A stretch of 37,972 nt of DNA from an uncultured Clostridia bacterium (GCA_947631245.1 CANRKP010000019.1:1-37972), one strand, 5' to 3'. Positions 26,044 through 33,922 are shown, counted from the stretch's first letter. A program made the numbers and translations. The notes: generated from the sequence alone by a model not told the origin.

Positions 26044-28800
26044 ATGACGTCAGATGAACAGAGGCGGGCAGCGAAAGCGTTTGCCGTATACTGGAAAGGA
26101 AAAGGCTATGAAAAGGGCGAGTCTCAGCCGTTTTGGCTCTCGCTTTTGCGCGACGTCTACGGGGTAGAACACCCGGAGGAGTACATCTCGTTTGAAGATA
26201 AGGTCCATATAGACCATGCCTCCTTTATTGATGGGTATATAGAGACCACTCACGTTCTGATCGAGCAGAAAGGGCTCGGAAAAGATCTGCGGCGCGGCAT
26301 ACGTCAGTCTGACGTCAGCTTGCTGTCGCCGTTTCAGCAGGCGAAGCGGTACGCGGCGGAGCTTCCGTATTCGCTGCGTCCGCGGTGGATAGTCACCTGC
26401 AATTTCGCAGAATTTTTCGTCTACGACATGGAAAAGCCGAACGGCGAGCCGGAGCGTATCCTTCTCGAAGACCTGCCTGCGGAATATTACCGTCTCGGAT
26501 TTCTCATCAAGGCGGACGACGAACACATAAAGAAGGAGATGGCGGTATCCCTGAAGGCGGGCGAACTCGTCGGCAGGCTCTATAACGCTATACTGAAAGA
26601 ATATATAGACCCTGAGTCTCCCGAAACGCTCCGAAGCCTCAACATGCTTTGTGTGCGCCTCGTTTTCTGCCTCTATGCCGAAGACGCGGGTATTTTCGGT
26701 CGCCGCAACATGTTCCATGACTATCTCCGCGCGTTTGACAAAACCACGATACGCCGCGCCATAATAGACCTGTTTAAAATTCTCGACACCGAAAAGCGCG
26801 ACCCGTATGACAAGACTCTGCTTTCGGAGTTTCCGTATGTCAACGGCGGCCTTTTCCGTGACGAGAGTATAGAGATACCTAATTTTTCCGACGAGATCAT
26901 AGACCTTCTACTTAACACCGCATCGGACGGGTTTGACTGGAGCTCCATCAGCCCGACGATTTTCGGCGCCGTTTTCGAGAGCACGCTGAATCCCGAAACG
27001 AGGCGTTCCGGCGGTATGCACTATACGTCGATCGAAAACATACATAAGGTGATAGACCCTCTTTTTCTCGACGGGCTGCACCATGAGCTTGAGGAAATAA
27101 AAGCCTCAAAACAGCCAAACGTCAGAGAAAGGCGGCTGCGTGAATTTCAGGACAAGCTGTCGCGCCTCCGCTTTCTCGACCCCGCCTGCGGCTCGGGGAA
27201 TTTTCTGACCGAAACGTACCTCTCGCTTCGCCGCCTCGAAAACGAGGTGATAAAGATACTGCACGGCGACCAAATCGTTTTTGAGACCGGAGACATCATC
27301 AAGGTGTCGATCGACCAGTTCTGCGGCATCGAAATCAACGATTTTGCCGTTACCGTCGCAAAAACGGCGCTGTGGATCGCTGAGTCTCAGATGATGAAGG
27401 AGACCGAGGATATTGTTAAATCTCACCTCGACTTTCTCCCCCTGACTTCAAATGCCGGCATAGTGGAGGCAAACGCCCTCCGCATCGACTGGGAGACGGT
27501 GACGCCGAGGGAAACGCTCAGCTATATAATGGGCAACCCTCCTTTTGTCGGGGCATCCATGATGTCAGACAGTCAAAAAAGCGAAGCAGTAAATATCTTC
27601 GGGAAGATAAAACTGTCAAACAGCATCGATTATGTCGGCGCGTGGTATTGCAAAACCGCTGATTTTATGGAGGGAACAAAAATCAAGGCAGCGCTTGTCT
27701 CCACAAATTCAATAACACAGGGAGAACAGACAGCGCCCTTGTGGAGAACTCTTATTGAAAAATACAAAGTTCACATATGCTTTGCATACAGGACATTCAG
27801 ATGGGACAGCGAGGCAAGCCTTAAAGCCCATGTCCACTGCGTTATTATAGGCTTCAGCCGTTATGACGACGGACAGCCGAAGATAATATACGACAACGAC
27901 AGGCTGAATCTGGCAGAAAATATCAATCCATATCTGCTGAATGCGCCGAATGTTTTTATTGAAAGCAGAGGCACACCGATATGCAGCGTGCCGAAAATGA
28001 CTAAGGGAAACCAGCCGACAGATGGCGGGAACCTTATTCTTTCCACCGAAGAGCGCAATGAAATCTTGAAAAGCGACCCGAATTTAAGCTGCTGCATACG
28101 CCGTTATGTCGGCGCAAGGGATTACCTCAACAATGATGAAATCAGATATTGCCTGTGGCTCAAGGGAATTTCGCCGACCGTATACAGAAAAAACAAGGAA
28201 ATAATGCGGCGGCTTGAGAATGTAAAGGCAATGCGCCTGAAAAGCACGGCTGAACCGACAAGAAAATCTGCCGAAAAGCCGTATCAGTTTTTCTCCACTC
28301 CGCAAACCGACAATACATATCTCATCGTCCCGCGAGTATCGTCTGAAAAAAGAAAATATATTCCAATCGGATTTATGGACCCCGAGGTAATTGCGGCAGA
28401 TTCCTGCTCCATCGTGCCCGATGCAACGCTGTATCATTTCGGCATTCTCACCTCAAACGTTCACATGGCGTGGATGAAAACAGTCTGTGGGAGACTTGAA
28501 ATGAGATATCGTTATTCGGGCTCAATCGTTTACAACAATTTTCCGTGGCCGACGCCCGATAAAGAGCAGACAGCCCGCATCGAGTCGACTGCCCGCGCTA
28601 TTCTCGACGCCCGCGCCCTCTATCCGGACTGCTCGCTCGCCGATCTCTATGACGACCTCACAATGCCTCGCGAGCTCCGCGCCGCTCACCGCGCCAATGA
28701 TTACGCCGTCATCGCCGCATACGGCTTTCCGCGCGATATAACAGAGAGTGAGTGCACGGCGGAGCTGATGAAGCTTTACCGCAGTCTCACCGACCGATAA
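26044..28800 (+). CDS. MmeI-like type IIG restriction-modification enzyme
   Basis: This single chain of 918 aa probably combines nuclease, adenine-N6 methyltransferase and DNA recognition. The N-terminus has a candidate PD-(D/E)XK site, Asp63 with Glu74 and Lys76 in LIEQKGLGK. A helical spacer runs to about 350. The methyltransferase has motif I DPACGSGNF (379-387) and motif IV NPPF (498-501). A target-recognition region (about 505-830) and a C-terminal segment starting near YNNFPWP follow. The layout matches MmeI-class enzymes, which need no partner. The ATG at 26044 follows a GGCGG site by 7 nt; the TTG at 26026 in the same frame overlaps that site. The recognition region is clearly AT-richer than the rest. 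A methyltransferase-only role is possible if the nuclease is inactive. Confidence 0.85.
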   Translation: MTSDEQRRAAKAFAVYWKGKGYEKGESQPFWLSLLRDVYGVEHPEEYISFEDKVHIDHASFIDGYIETTHVLIEQKGLGKDLRRGIRQSDVSLLSPFQQAKRYAAELPYSLRPRWIVTCNFAEFFVYDMEKPNGEPERILLEDLPAEYYRLGFLIKADDEHIKKEMAVSLKAGELVGRLYNAILKEYIDPESPETLRSLNMLCVRLVFCLYAEDAGIFGRRNMFHDYLRAFDKTTIRRAIIDLFKILDTEKRDPYDKTLLSEFPYVNGGLFRDESIEIPNFSDEIIDLLLNTASDGFDWSSISPTIFGAVFESTLNPETRRSGGMHYTSIENIHKVIDPLFLDGLHHELEEIKASKQPNVRERRLREFQDKLSRLRFLDPACGSGNFLTETYLSLRRLENEVIKILHGDQIVFETGDIIKVSIDQFCGIEINDFAVTVAKTALWIAESQMMKETEDIVKSHLDFLPLTSNAGIVEANALRIDWETVTPRETLSYIMGNPPFVGASMMSDSQKSEAVNIFGKIKLSNSIDYVGAWYCKTADFMEGTKIKAALVSTNSITQGEQTAPLWRTLIEKYKVHICFAYRTFRWDSEASLKAHVHCVIIGFSRYDDGQPKIIYDNDRLNLAENINPYLLNAPNVFIESRGTPICSVPKMTKGNQPTDGGNLILSTEERNEILKSDPNLSCCIRRYVGARDYLNNDEIRYCLWLKGISPTVYRKNKEIMRRLENVKAMRLKSTAEPTRKSAEKPYQFFSTPQTDNTYLIVPRVSSEKRKYIPIGFMDPEVIAADSCSIVPDATLYHFGILTSNVHMAWMKTVCGRLEMRYRYSGSIVYNNFPWPTPDKEQTARIESTARAILDARALYPDCSLADLYDDLTMPRELRAAHRANDYAVIAAYGFPRDITESECTAELMKLYRSLTDR

Positions 28801-28824
28801 GGTCCTATTTCAGGAGGGAATATT

Positions 28825-28971
28825 ATGGACAAAACATATCAAAAGCTCCTGCGGCTCGGGATGGACCTTTCCCCGCTCGGGGTCGGGCGCCGCGAGGACA
28901 ACGCGCCCTATTTCTGCAACGCCGATTTCAAGGGCAAAAAATTTGAAGGCGGGTCGTTTCCGCTCATATGA
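28825..28971 (+). CDS. 48-aa ORF, possible truncated gene
   Basis: A strong AGGAGGG site lies 7 nt before the ATG, 24 nt after the type IIG enzyme stop. The peptide begins MDKTYQKLLRLGMDLSPLGV and contains the segment GRREDNAPYFCN before ending in SFPLI. The opening resembles the N-terminus of a longer uncharacterised clostridial protein family that I recall but cannot confirm here. No continuation in another frame is visible downstream, so it is either a small real protein or the stub of a lost gene. Confidence 0.45.
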   Translation: MDKTYQKLLRLGMDLSPLGVGRREDNAPYFCNADFKGKKFEGGSFPLI

Positions 28972-28987
28972 GGCCGCGACAGGAGCC

Positions 28988-29022
28988 GTGAGAAATGATG
29001 CCGCACGACAAAATTTTCTCAC
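28988..29022 (+). terminator. Weak hairpin after the 48-aa ORF
   Basis: The arms GTGAGAAA (28988-28995) and TTTCTCAC (29015-29022) pair around a long loop and are followed by ATTTTG. This is only a candidate terminator. Confidence 0.3.
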
Positions 29023-29072
29023 ATTTTGCCGCTCGCGCGCAATTATTTCGCGCAGTATTGCACATAATATGC

Positions 29073-29101
29073 TTGACTACACTTTTTCCTCATGATATAA
29101 T
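29073..29101 (+). promoter_or_regulatory. Promoter of the Cys/Asp-rich protein gene
   Basis: TTGACT (29073-29078) and consensus TATAAT (29096-29101) are separated by 17 nt. Confidence 0.8.
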
Positions 29102-29110
29102 ACAATCGAA

Positions 29111-29133
29111 GACAATGGACAATGTCCTTTGTC
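29111..29133. promoter_or_regulatory. 23-nt near-palindrome, operator candidate
   Basis: The arms GACAATGGACA (29111-29121) and TGTCCTTTGTC (29123-29133) are reverse complements except at one position and flank a single central A. It begins about 9 nt after the -10 box, at the expected transcription start, which is a classic repressor position. It could instead form an mRNA hairpin at the 5' end. Confidence 0.55.
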
Positions 29134-29169
29134 TGAAAAATAAAAAATGAAAGGAGGTAGTTTTTTAAA

Positions 29170-29478
29170 ATGGAAAAGAAAAACTGCCCGTGTAAAGGTT
29201 TTTGGCGCGCGCTCATAGTGATCGCCGCCGTAATTGGAGCTTTTGTTGCCGCCGAGGTCATCCTCGAGCGCGTTTTCAAGAAGTATCTGAAGATCACAGT
29301 CGATCTCGAGGATATCGACGATCTCGATGATGATGACGAGTGCTGCTGCTGCGACGATGAGGACGACGAGTGCTGCTGCGACGATGATTGCTGCTGCGAC
29401 GAAGAATCCGACGAGTGCTGCTGCAACGACAACGAAGAAACCGAAACCGACGACGACAAGACTGACGACGCCGAATAA
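29170..29478 (+). CDS. Membrane-anchored Cys/Asp-rich small protein
   Basis: This 102-aa protein starts with a short basic segment holding CPC (Cys6 and Cys8), then one transmembrane helix (about 13-33), a basic stretch (ERVFKKYLK) and a highly acidic tail. The tail contains runs of four, three, three and three Cys (58-61, 68-70, 74-76, 83-85) separated by Asp/Glu blocks. In total 15 of 102 residues are Cys. I do not recognise the family. Dense Cys and acidic clusters suggest metal binding, but low-complexity expansion of a TGC/GAC repeat could also produce this. An AAAGGAGG site lies 12 nt before the ATG. It has its own promoter, a palindrome at the transcription start and a terminator, so it is a stand-alone, probably regulated gene. 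Confidence 0.75.
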   Translation: MEKKNCPCKGFWRALIVIAAVIGAFVAAEVILERVFKKYLKITVDLEDIDDLDDDDECCCCDDEDDECCCDDDCCCDEESDECCCNDNEETETDDDKTDDAE

Positions 29479-29493
29479 TTTTTCATAATGGGC

Positions 29494-29541
29494 AGGGCCC
29501 GTGGGAGTGACTTTTGCGAAAGCCTCCCCGGGCCCTTTTCT
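29494..29541 (+). terminator. Terminator of the Cys/Asp-rich protein gene
   Basis: A long GC-rich stem (AGGGCCCG from 29494 with CGGGCCCT ending 29536, extended inward by GGGAG and CTCCC) is followed by a T-rich tail. Confidence 0.85.
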
Positions 29542-29559
29542 CTTTATTTCACTGTTTCT

Positions 29560-30168
29560 TTACACAACTCCGGCGAACTCCTCGGTCACGCGCATCACGT
29601 CCGCCGCCGCGTTTATCTCCGCATATCTGAAGCAGCGCTCCTCGTGGTCGTTTATGATGCCGCTCGCCTGGAGGTGCGCGTACACCGTCACGGGACCGAG
29701 ATAAGAAAATCCCCGCGCGCGCAAGTCCTTCGATATCCTCTCGGAGAGCGCATTTTTCGCCGGGACGTGCCCCGCGCTGTGTCCTTCATACAGCAGCGTT
29801 TTCCCGCCCGTAAAGCGCCATATGTAGCTGTCAAACGAGCCGAACTCCGCCCGCACCTCAAGAAAGTGCCGCGCGTTATTTATGACCGCCAAAACCTTTC
29901 TTCCGCACTTTATCATCCCGTCAACGGCGAGTATCCTTTCAACGTCGCCGTCATCGTATGACGCGATCTTTTCATAGTCGAACCCGTCAAATGCGGCGCG
30001 CAGTATGGCGCGCTTTTTCATTATTACAGTCCACGAAAGGCCGCACTGCATCGCCTCGAGCATCAGGTGCTCGAACTGCCTCCTGTCGTCATGGAGCGGC
30101 GTGCCCCATTCCGTATCGTGGTAATCCCTCATCGTGTCCCAGAGGGGCCACCCCCCGCAGCGGCACAT
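29560..30168 (-). CDS. tag: DNA-3-methyladenine glycosylase I
   Basis: Tag removes 3-methyladenine from alkylated DNA and starts base excision repair. The 202-aa protein has the family opening MCRCGGWPLWD, followed by MRDYHDTEWG. The zinc ligands of the family are visible as Cys4, His17 and the late HEERC pair. The core QCGLSWTVIMKKR and the FDYEKIA segment are typical. Its ATG shares one base with the SGNH hydrolase stop (TGATG), so the two are translationally coupled. It ends the GH3-SGNH-tag operon. Confidence 0.94.
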   Translation of the reverse strand: MCRCGGWPLWDTMRDYHDTEWGTPLHDDRRQFEHLMLEAMQCGLSWTVIMKKRAILRAAFDGFDYEKIASYDDGDVERILAVDGMIKCGRKVLAVINNARHFLEVRAEFGSFDSYIWRFTGGKTLLYEGHSAGHVPAKNALSERISKDLRARGFSYLGPVTVYAHLQASGIINDHEERCFRYAEINAAADVMRVTEEFAGVV

Positions 30169-30812
30169 CAGAGCGAGGTGAGGCGGCGGTACAGCGCCTC
30201 GGCGATTAGCTCGTGCCCCGCGTCGTTCGGGTGGAGCCCATCTATAGTATAGCGCGCCCTGTCGTCATCGTTGTCGGGATCTATGCCGAGCGTGTTGTAC
30301 AGGTCGAGCACCTCTACCCCGTACCGCTCGCCGGCTTTCACTATCGCGTCCGCATATTCTGCAAGCGTCTTTCCCGTGACCGGCGACGGCACGCCGCCGC
30401 CCTGCCGACGCGTCGGCGTCATGAAAACCACCTTCGACCCGGGGTATCTCCCGCGCAGAAACCGCATGAGCCAGCCAACCGCGCCGCAGAACGTGTCCGG
30501 CGTTTTGTCCTCCGCCGTGCCGAACGGCGCGTCTCCGTGCCCGTAATCGTTCGTGCCGCCGAACACAACTATGACGTCGCCCGAGAGATCGAGCGCCGCC
30601 GCGCGTCCGCAGAAGTAGAGGTCGCGCCTCGGGTCGTCCGACGCGCGTCTTTGATACGCTATCCTCGTGCCGCCTATGCCGTCAGTGAAAATGCTCCCGA
30701 GCTGCGCCTTCTCCGCGAGCACATTGTCATATCTGAACCTCGCGTCGCTCGTGCCCCAGCCCTCTGTTATGCTGTCGCCTAAAAATGTTATGCGTTTGCC
30801 TTTAAGCTCCAT
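30168..30812 (-). CDS. SGNH/GDSL-family hydrolase
   Basis: This is a predicted serine esterase or lipase of 214 aa with no signal peptide. The four SGNH blocks are visible: FLGDSITEG with nucleophile Ser14, the block II Gly near GIGGTR, GGTND with Asn88, and DGLHPN with Asp191 and His194. In carbohydrate-active loci such enzymes often remove acetyl groups from sugars, but the substrate cannot be assigned. It begins 3 nt after the GH3 stop, with a GGAAAGG site inside the end of the GH3 gene, and is coupled to tag. Confidence 0.88.
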   Translation of the reverse strand: MELKGKRITFLGDSITEGWGTSDARFRYDNVLAEKAQLGSIFTDGIGGTRIAYQRRASDDPRRDLYFCGRAAALDLSGDVIVVFGGTNDYGHGDAPFGTAEDKTPDTFCGAVGWLMRFLRGRYPGSKVVFMTPTRRQGGGVPSPVTGKTLAEYADAIVKAGERYGVEVLDLYNTLGIDPDNDDDRARYTIDGLHPNDAGHELIAEALYRRLTSL

Positions 30813-30815
30813 TTT

Positions 30816-33179
30816 TCATTCCTTTCCCTTTTCCATCCGCGAAAATGACGGCGTCGCCATTATGTAGCGGAGGATGTTCATCGCGCACCGCCTCAGCTCG
30901 TCGAGCGTCAGAATGTCAAAATCTTCGTCTTCGAGCGAGCTCTTTATATCGTCGTCGTTTTCGTCCACATCGGTGACGACCATGTAGATATCGTTCTGCG
31001 CGCGGACCATCTCGGCGAGGTTTTTCACGCTCCCCCTCATGCCGAACCTGTTGCCCTTCGCCCACCAGTCAGTCATGACGAAGCCCTCAAAGCCCCATTC
31101 GCCGCGCAAAATCGTCGTTGTTAGGTCGTAATTCGACGCGCAGTGACACCCGTTCAAAAGGTTGTACGACGTCATTATCGACACGGCGCCGCCTTCCTTT
31201 ACCGCGATCTCGAACGGGCGCAGATATATCTCCCTCGCGCACCGCTCGCTCATGACGGAATCGCAGTCGCCGCGATGGAATTCCTGATCGTTCGCCGCAA
31301 AATGCTTCAGCGTCGCGTTGCAGCCCGAGACCGCGATGCCGCGGCAGACCGCAGAAGCCATTTTTCCGGCGAGATACGGGTCCTCGGAGAAATACTCGAA
31401 ATTCCGTCCGCAGAGCGGGCTTCTGTGGATGTTGACGCCCGGACCGAGCAGCGCGTCAATGCCGTGCTTTCTGAGCTCAAGCCCTTCGTATGTAAAGAGC
31501 TCCTCTACGAGCGCGTCGTCAAACGTCGAGGCGAGGAGCGTTCCGTTTGGCAAAAGCGTCGCCTCGTCGCCCGCGTCGGAGCGGATGCCGGACGGTCCGT
31601 CGACGTTCGTCACCATCGGCACGCCGTACTTCTCCAGCGTGTCGGAAACGCCGCCGAACACCGCCGTCGTCCATACGCCCGGCTTCGGGCTCGCGATGCC
31701 CTCCGCCCTGACGACAGCTGATAGCTCGTCCGCGTCGAGCTGAGCGATGAATTCCCCCATCGTGTGTGCGCCCGACTTCACGTCAGCCAGTTTTATGCCT
31801 CTGTCGCCTGTATACTCTATCCCGAGCTCGGGACGGCAGTCTTTTATTCTCCCGACCAAATCGTACGTGCGCGTCGGAACTCTCTCATGCCCGACCGTGA
31901 TGCCCCCGTCGGTCGCGCGCGGGCATATGCGGAAAAATTCCCGCGTCGGCGACAGCGCCTCCGTGCAGCGCTCGACGACCGTGAGCTTTTTCACAGTATA
32001 GGTAAAAATCGGACCGGCGTCGACCGCCGACCTCACGTCCGTTCCGGCGAAAATATTATACTCTCCCGCCTCGAGAACATAGCAGGACTTATGCCCCGTC
32101 GCGCCGCTGTCGTCGTATGACGCCATCGCCCCGATCGGGAATGACAGGCGCAGCGTCTGCGTCTCGCCCGGTCTCAGCATGCGCGTTTTTTTGTATGCCG
32201 AAAGCGCCGCCGACGGCGTGCGTAATTTCCCGCCCGCCTTGCAAAAATAGAGCTCCACGACCTCGCGTCCGGGACGTCCGCCGGTGTTTTTGACGCTCGC
32301 CGTGACGAAGATCTTTCCGTTTGCAGCGTGCACGTCCGTGTATTTGATCTCAAAGCCCGTGTACGACAGCCCGAACCCGAACGGATAGAGCGCGCGCTCG
32401 GGGCAGAACGTCTCAAAATACCTGTATCCGACGTATATGTCCTCTTCGTATACGGTGCATTCGGGGTCGCCGAAATTCTTCGACGGGTAGTCCCCGATCT
32501 CGGCGACGGTGTCGGTCAGCTTGCCGGACGGTGAAACTCTGCCCGTTATAACGTCCGCCGCCGCAACGCCGCCCTCCTGTCCGCCCTGCCAAACGTACAT
32601 TACGGCGCCGACGCCAATCTTTTCGACCCAGCTCATGTCTATGATATTGCCCGTATTGAGCAGCACTGCCGTGCGCGGAAAATGCTTCGTCACAAGCGAC
32701 AGGAGCGCTTCCTCGTCCTCCGTCAGATACCAGCTGCCGGGGACGGGGCTGTTGTCCTTGTCCTCTCCCGCCCATCTGCCGATAACGACGACCGCGCCGT
32801 CCGAGCGGGACGCCGCGGCGATCACATCGTCCTCAGACGGGACGAATTCCTCCTGATGCCACGGCTCCGTCGCCCAGCCGTTTCCGGCGTCGAACGGGTG
32901 GTCCTTCAGCCAGCGCCTGTAAAGGTCCAGCATGCCGCCGTCGACGCGGACGGCTCTGTCCTTCAGAAGCCCTTCCGCAATGCTCGTTTTGTGCGCCGGA
33001 TGGACGCAGCCGCCCGAGCCCGTGCCCGAGGCGAGGTAGTCGAACGCCGTGCGCCCGAATATCGCTACGCGCTCCCCGCCCGAAAACGGGAGCACGCCGT
33101 CGTTTTTGAGAAGCACGCAGCCATCCGCCGCCGCCCTGCGGCAGAGGCGCGCGAACGCCTTTTTGTCGTATTTTATCAT
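30816..33179 (-). CDS. GH3 beta-glycosidase, domain-permuted form
   Basis: This 787-aa enzyme cleaves terminal beta-linked glucose or xylose, probably in the cytoplasm since no signal peptide is seen. The usual GH3 domain order is reversed. The alpha/beta sandwich that normally follows the barrel comes first, opening with GCVLLKNDGVLPF. A fibronectin III-like domain (about 270-380) follows, and the TIM barrel with the nucleophile Asp near residue 704 in VMTDWW is at the C-terminus. Barrel markers NVDGPSGIR, GPGVNIHRSPLCGRNFEYFSEDP and KHFAANDQE are intact. The same permutation is known from Ruminococcus and Butyrivibrio beta-glucosidases. It leads an operon with an SGNH hydrolase and tag and has a promoter at 33221-33249. 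Confidence 0.92.
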   Translation of the reverse strand: MIKYDKKAFARLCRRAAADGCVLLKNDGVLPFSGGERVAIFGRTAFDYLASGTGSGGCVHPAHKTSIAEGLLKDRAVRVDGGMLDLYRRWLKDHPFDAGNGWATEPWHQEEFVPSEDDVIAAASRSDGAVVVIGRWAGEDKDNSPVPGSWYLTEDEEALLSLVTKHFPRTAVLLNTGNIIDMSWVEKIGVGAVMYVWQGGQEGGVAAADVITGRVSPSGKLTDTVAEIGDYPSKNFGDPECTVYEEDIYVGYRYFETFCPERALYPFGFGLSYTGFEIKYTDVHAANGKIFVTASVKNTGGRPGREVVELYFCKAGGKLRTPSAALSAYKKTRMLRPGETQTLRLSFPIGAMASYDDSGATGHKSCYVLEAGEYNIFAGTDVRSAVDAGPIFTYTVKKLTVVERCTEALSPTREFFRICPRATDGGITVGHERVPTRTYDLVGRIKDCRPELGIEYTGDRGIKLADVKSGAHTMGEFIAQLDADELSAVVRAEGIASPKPGVWTTAVFGGVSDTLEKYGVPMVTNVDGPSGIRSDAGDEATLLPNGTLLASTFDDALVEELFTYEGLELRKHGIDALLGPGVNIHRSPLCGRNFEYFSEDPYLAGKMASAVCRGIAVSGCNATLKHFAANDQEFHRGDCDSVMSERCAREIYLRPFEIAVKEGGAVSIMTSYNLLNGCHCASNYDLTTTILRGEWGFEGFVMTDWWAKGNRFGMRGSVKNLAEMVRAQNDIYMVVTDVDENDDDIKSSLEDEDFDILTLDELRRCAMNILRYIMATPSFSRMEKGKE

Positions 33180-33220
33180 GTCTTATCTTTTATCCCTCCG
33201 AGCGAGGCTTTTCCGACTGT

Positions 33221-33249
33221 ATTTTACCACACGGCAAAGCATATCGCAA
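33221..33249 (-). promoter_or_regulatory. Promoter of the GH3 operon
   Basis: On the minus strand TTGCGA (33244-33249) and TAAAAT (33221-33226) are separated by 17 nt. A GGAGGG site follows, about 14 nt before the GH3 start codon, which is longer than usual. Confidence 0.6.
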
Positions 33250-33279
33250 GCGCCCCCGCGCCATTCCCGACAAAACGGC

Positions 33280-33305
33280 AAAAAAATCCGCGGGATGCGC
33301 CCGCG
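33280..33305 (-). terminator. Terminator of the mntR-like gene
   Basis: The arms CGCGGG (33289-33294) and CCCGCG (33300-33305) form a hairpin followed on the minus strand by a T-rich run, about 20 nt past the regulator's stop codon. Confidence 0.75.
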
Positions 33306-33325
33306 AATTTTGATTTTTTCATTTT

Positions 33326-33742
33326 TCACATCGTCCTTGTCAGCCGTTCGAGATTTGCGACCGTCCTGCGGTCGAGGTAGTGCTCTATCCTCTCCGCCTG
33401 CTCGGTCTCGTCGCGCGTGCCGTTGAGCGCGCGCAGGAATTTTTCGACGACGTCGTGACGGTACAGAAGATAGTCCCCGATACCGCGTCCCACCTCCGTC
33501 AGCTTTATTATCCCGTACCGCTCCGCGCTCACATATCCGAGCGCGTCGAGGTGCGCCGTCATCTTCGAAACGGACGAGGGCTTGACGTGCAGCCGCTCCG
33601 AGAGCGCGCGGACCCTCACGTCCTCGCCCGCGCGTGCGATGCGGCATATCATCTCAAGATAATCCTCCATCGCCGTCGTGAGCGCGCCGCCGTCCCGCGT
33701 GTCGTATCCTCTCTGCGTGTAAAACTCTCCGCTCCCCGCCAT
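33326..33742 (-). CDS. MntR/DtxR-family metal-dependent repressor
   Basis: This 138-aa regulator has an N-terminal winged helix (RVRALSERLHVKPSSVSKMTAHLDALGYV) and a metal-binding and dimerisation domain, with no C-terminal SH3-like domain, as in MntR. The residues that bind Mn in B. subtilis MntR have clear counterparts: Asp27, Glu30, His96, Glu117, Glu120 and His121. In DtxR/IdeR two of these positions are Met and Cys, so the ligand set favours manganese sensing. However it diverges from feoB, a ferrous iron transporter. An AGAGAGG ribosome binding site precedes the ATG. It probably binds the repeats between the two genes. Confidence 0.85.
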   Translation of the reverse strand: MAGSGEFYTQRGYDTRDGGALTTAMEDYLEMICRIARAGEDVRVRALSERLHVKPSSVSKMTAHLDALGYVSAERYGIIKLTEVGRGIGDYLLYRHDVVEKFLRALNGTRDETEQAERIEHYLDRRTVANLERLTRTM

Positions 33743-33790
33743 GCTAAAGCCTCTCTTTCCTCACCTCTCGGGCATATGAGGAATAATATG

Positions 33791-33870
33791 TTATAGACGC
33801 GTCCCCGACACGTCACATTGATTTTTTATTATATCCTACGCTGCGCGGGGCTATTATATGACGTGTCCCG
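33791..33870. promoter_or_regulatory. Repeated GACRCGTC elements, mntR-feoB intergenic
   Basis: On the minus strand GGGGACGCGTCTATAA (33791-33806) and GGGACACGTCATATAAT (33854-33870) form an imperfect direct repeat. A third copy of GACACGTCA (33807-33815) is the exact inverse complement of 33859-33867. Each long copy runs into a TATAA-like -10 element. The arrangement suggests a binding site shared by the divergent regulator and feoB, but no classical MntR box was identified. Confidence 0.45.
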
Positions 33871-33922
33871 CGCTCGGCAGGGGCGCTTATTTTTGTATTT
33901 TTTCCTTTATACGGAGGTCAAT

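Noticed and set aside
26044-28800. Type IIG gene as part of a BREX or DISARM cluster
   Set aside because: No helicase, phosphatase, protease or other partner genes of these systems are adjacent; the neighbours are pheT and small genes.
29043-29486. Ser/Gln-rich 147-codon open frame opposite the Cys/Asp-rich gene
   Set aside because: The Ser runs are the reverse reading of the TGC/GAC repeat. The plus-strand gene has the promoter, ribosome binding site and terminator.
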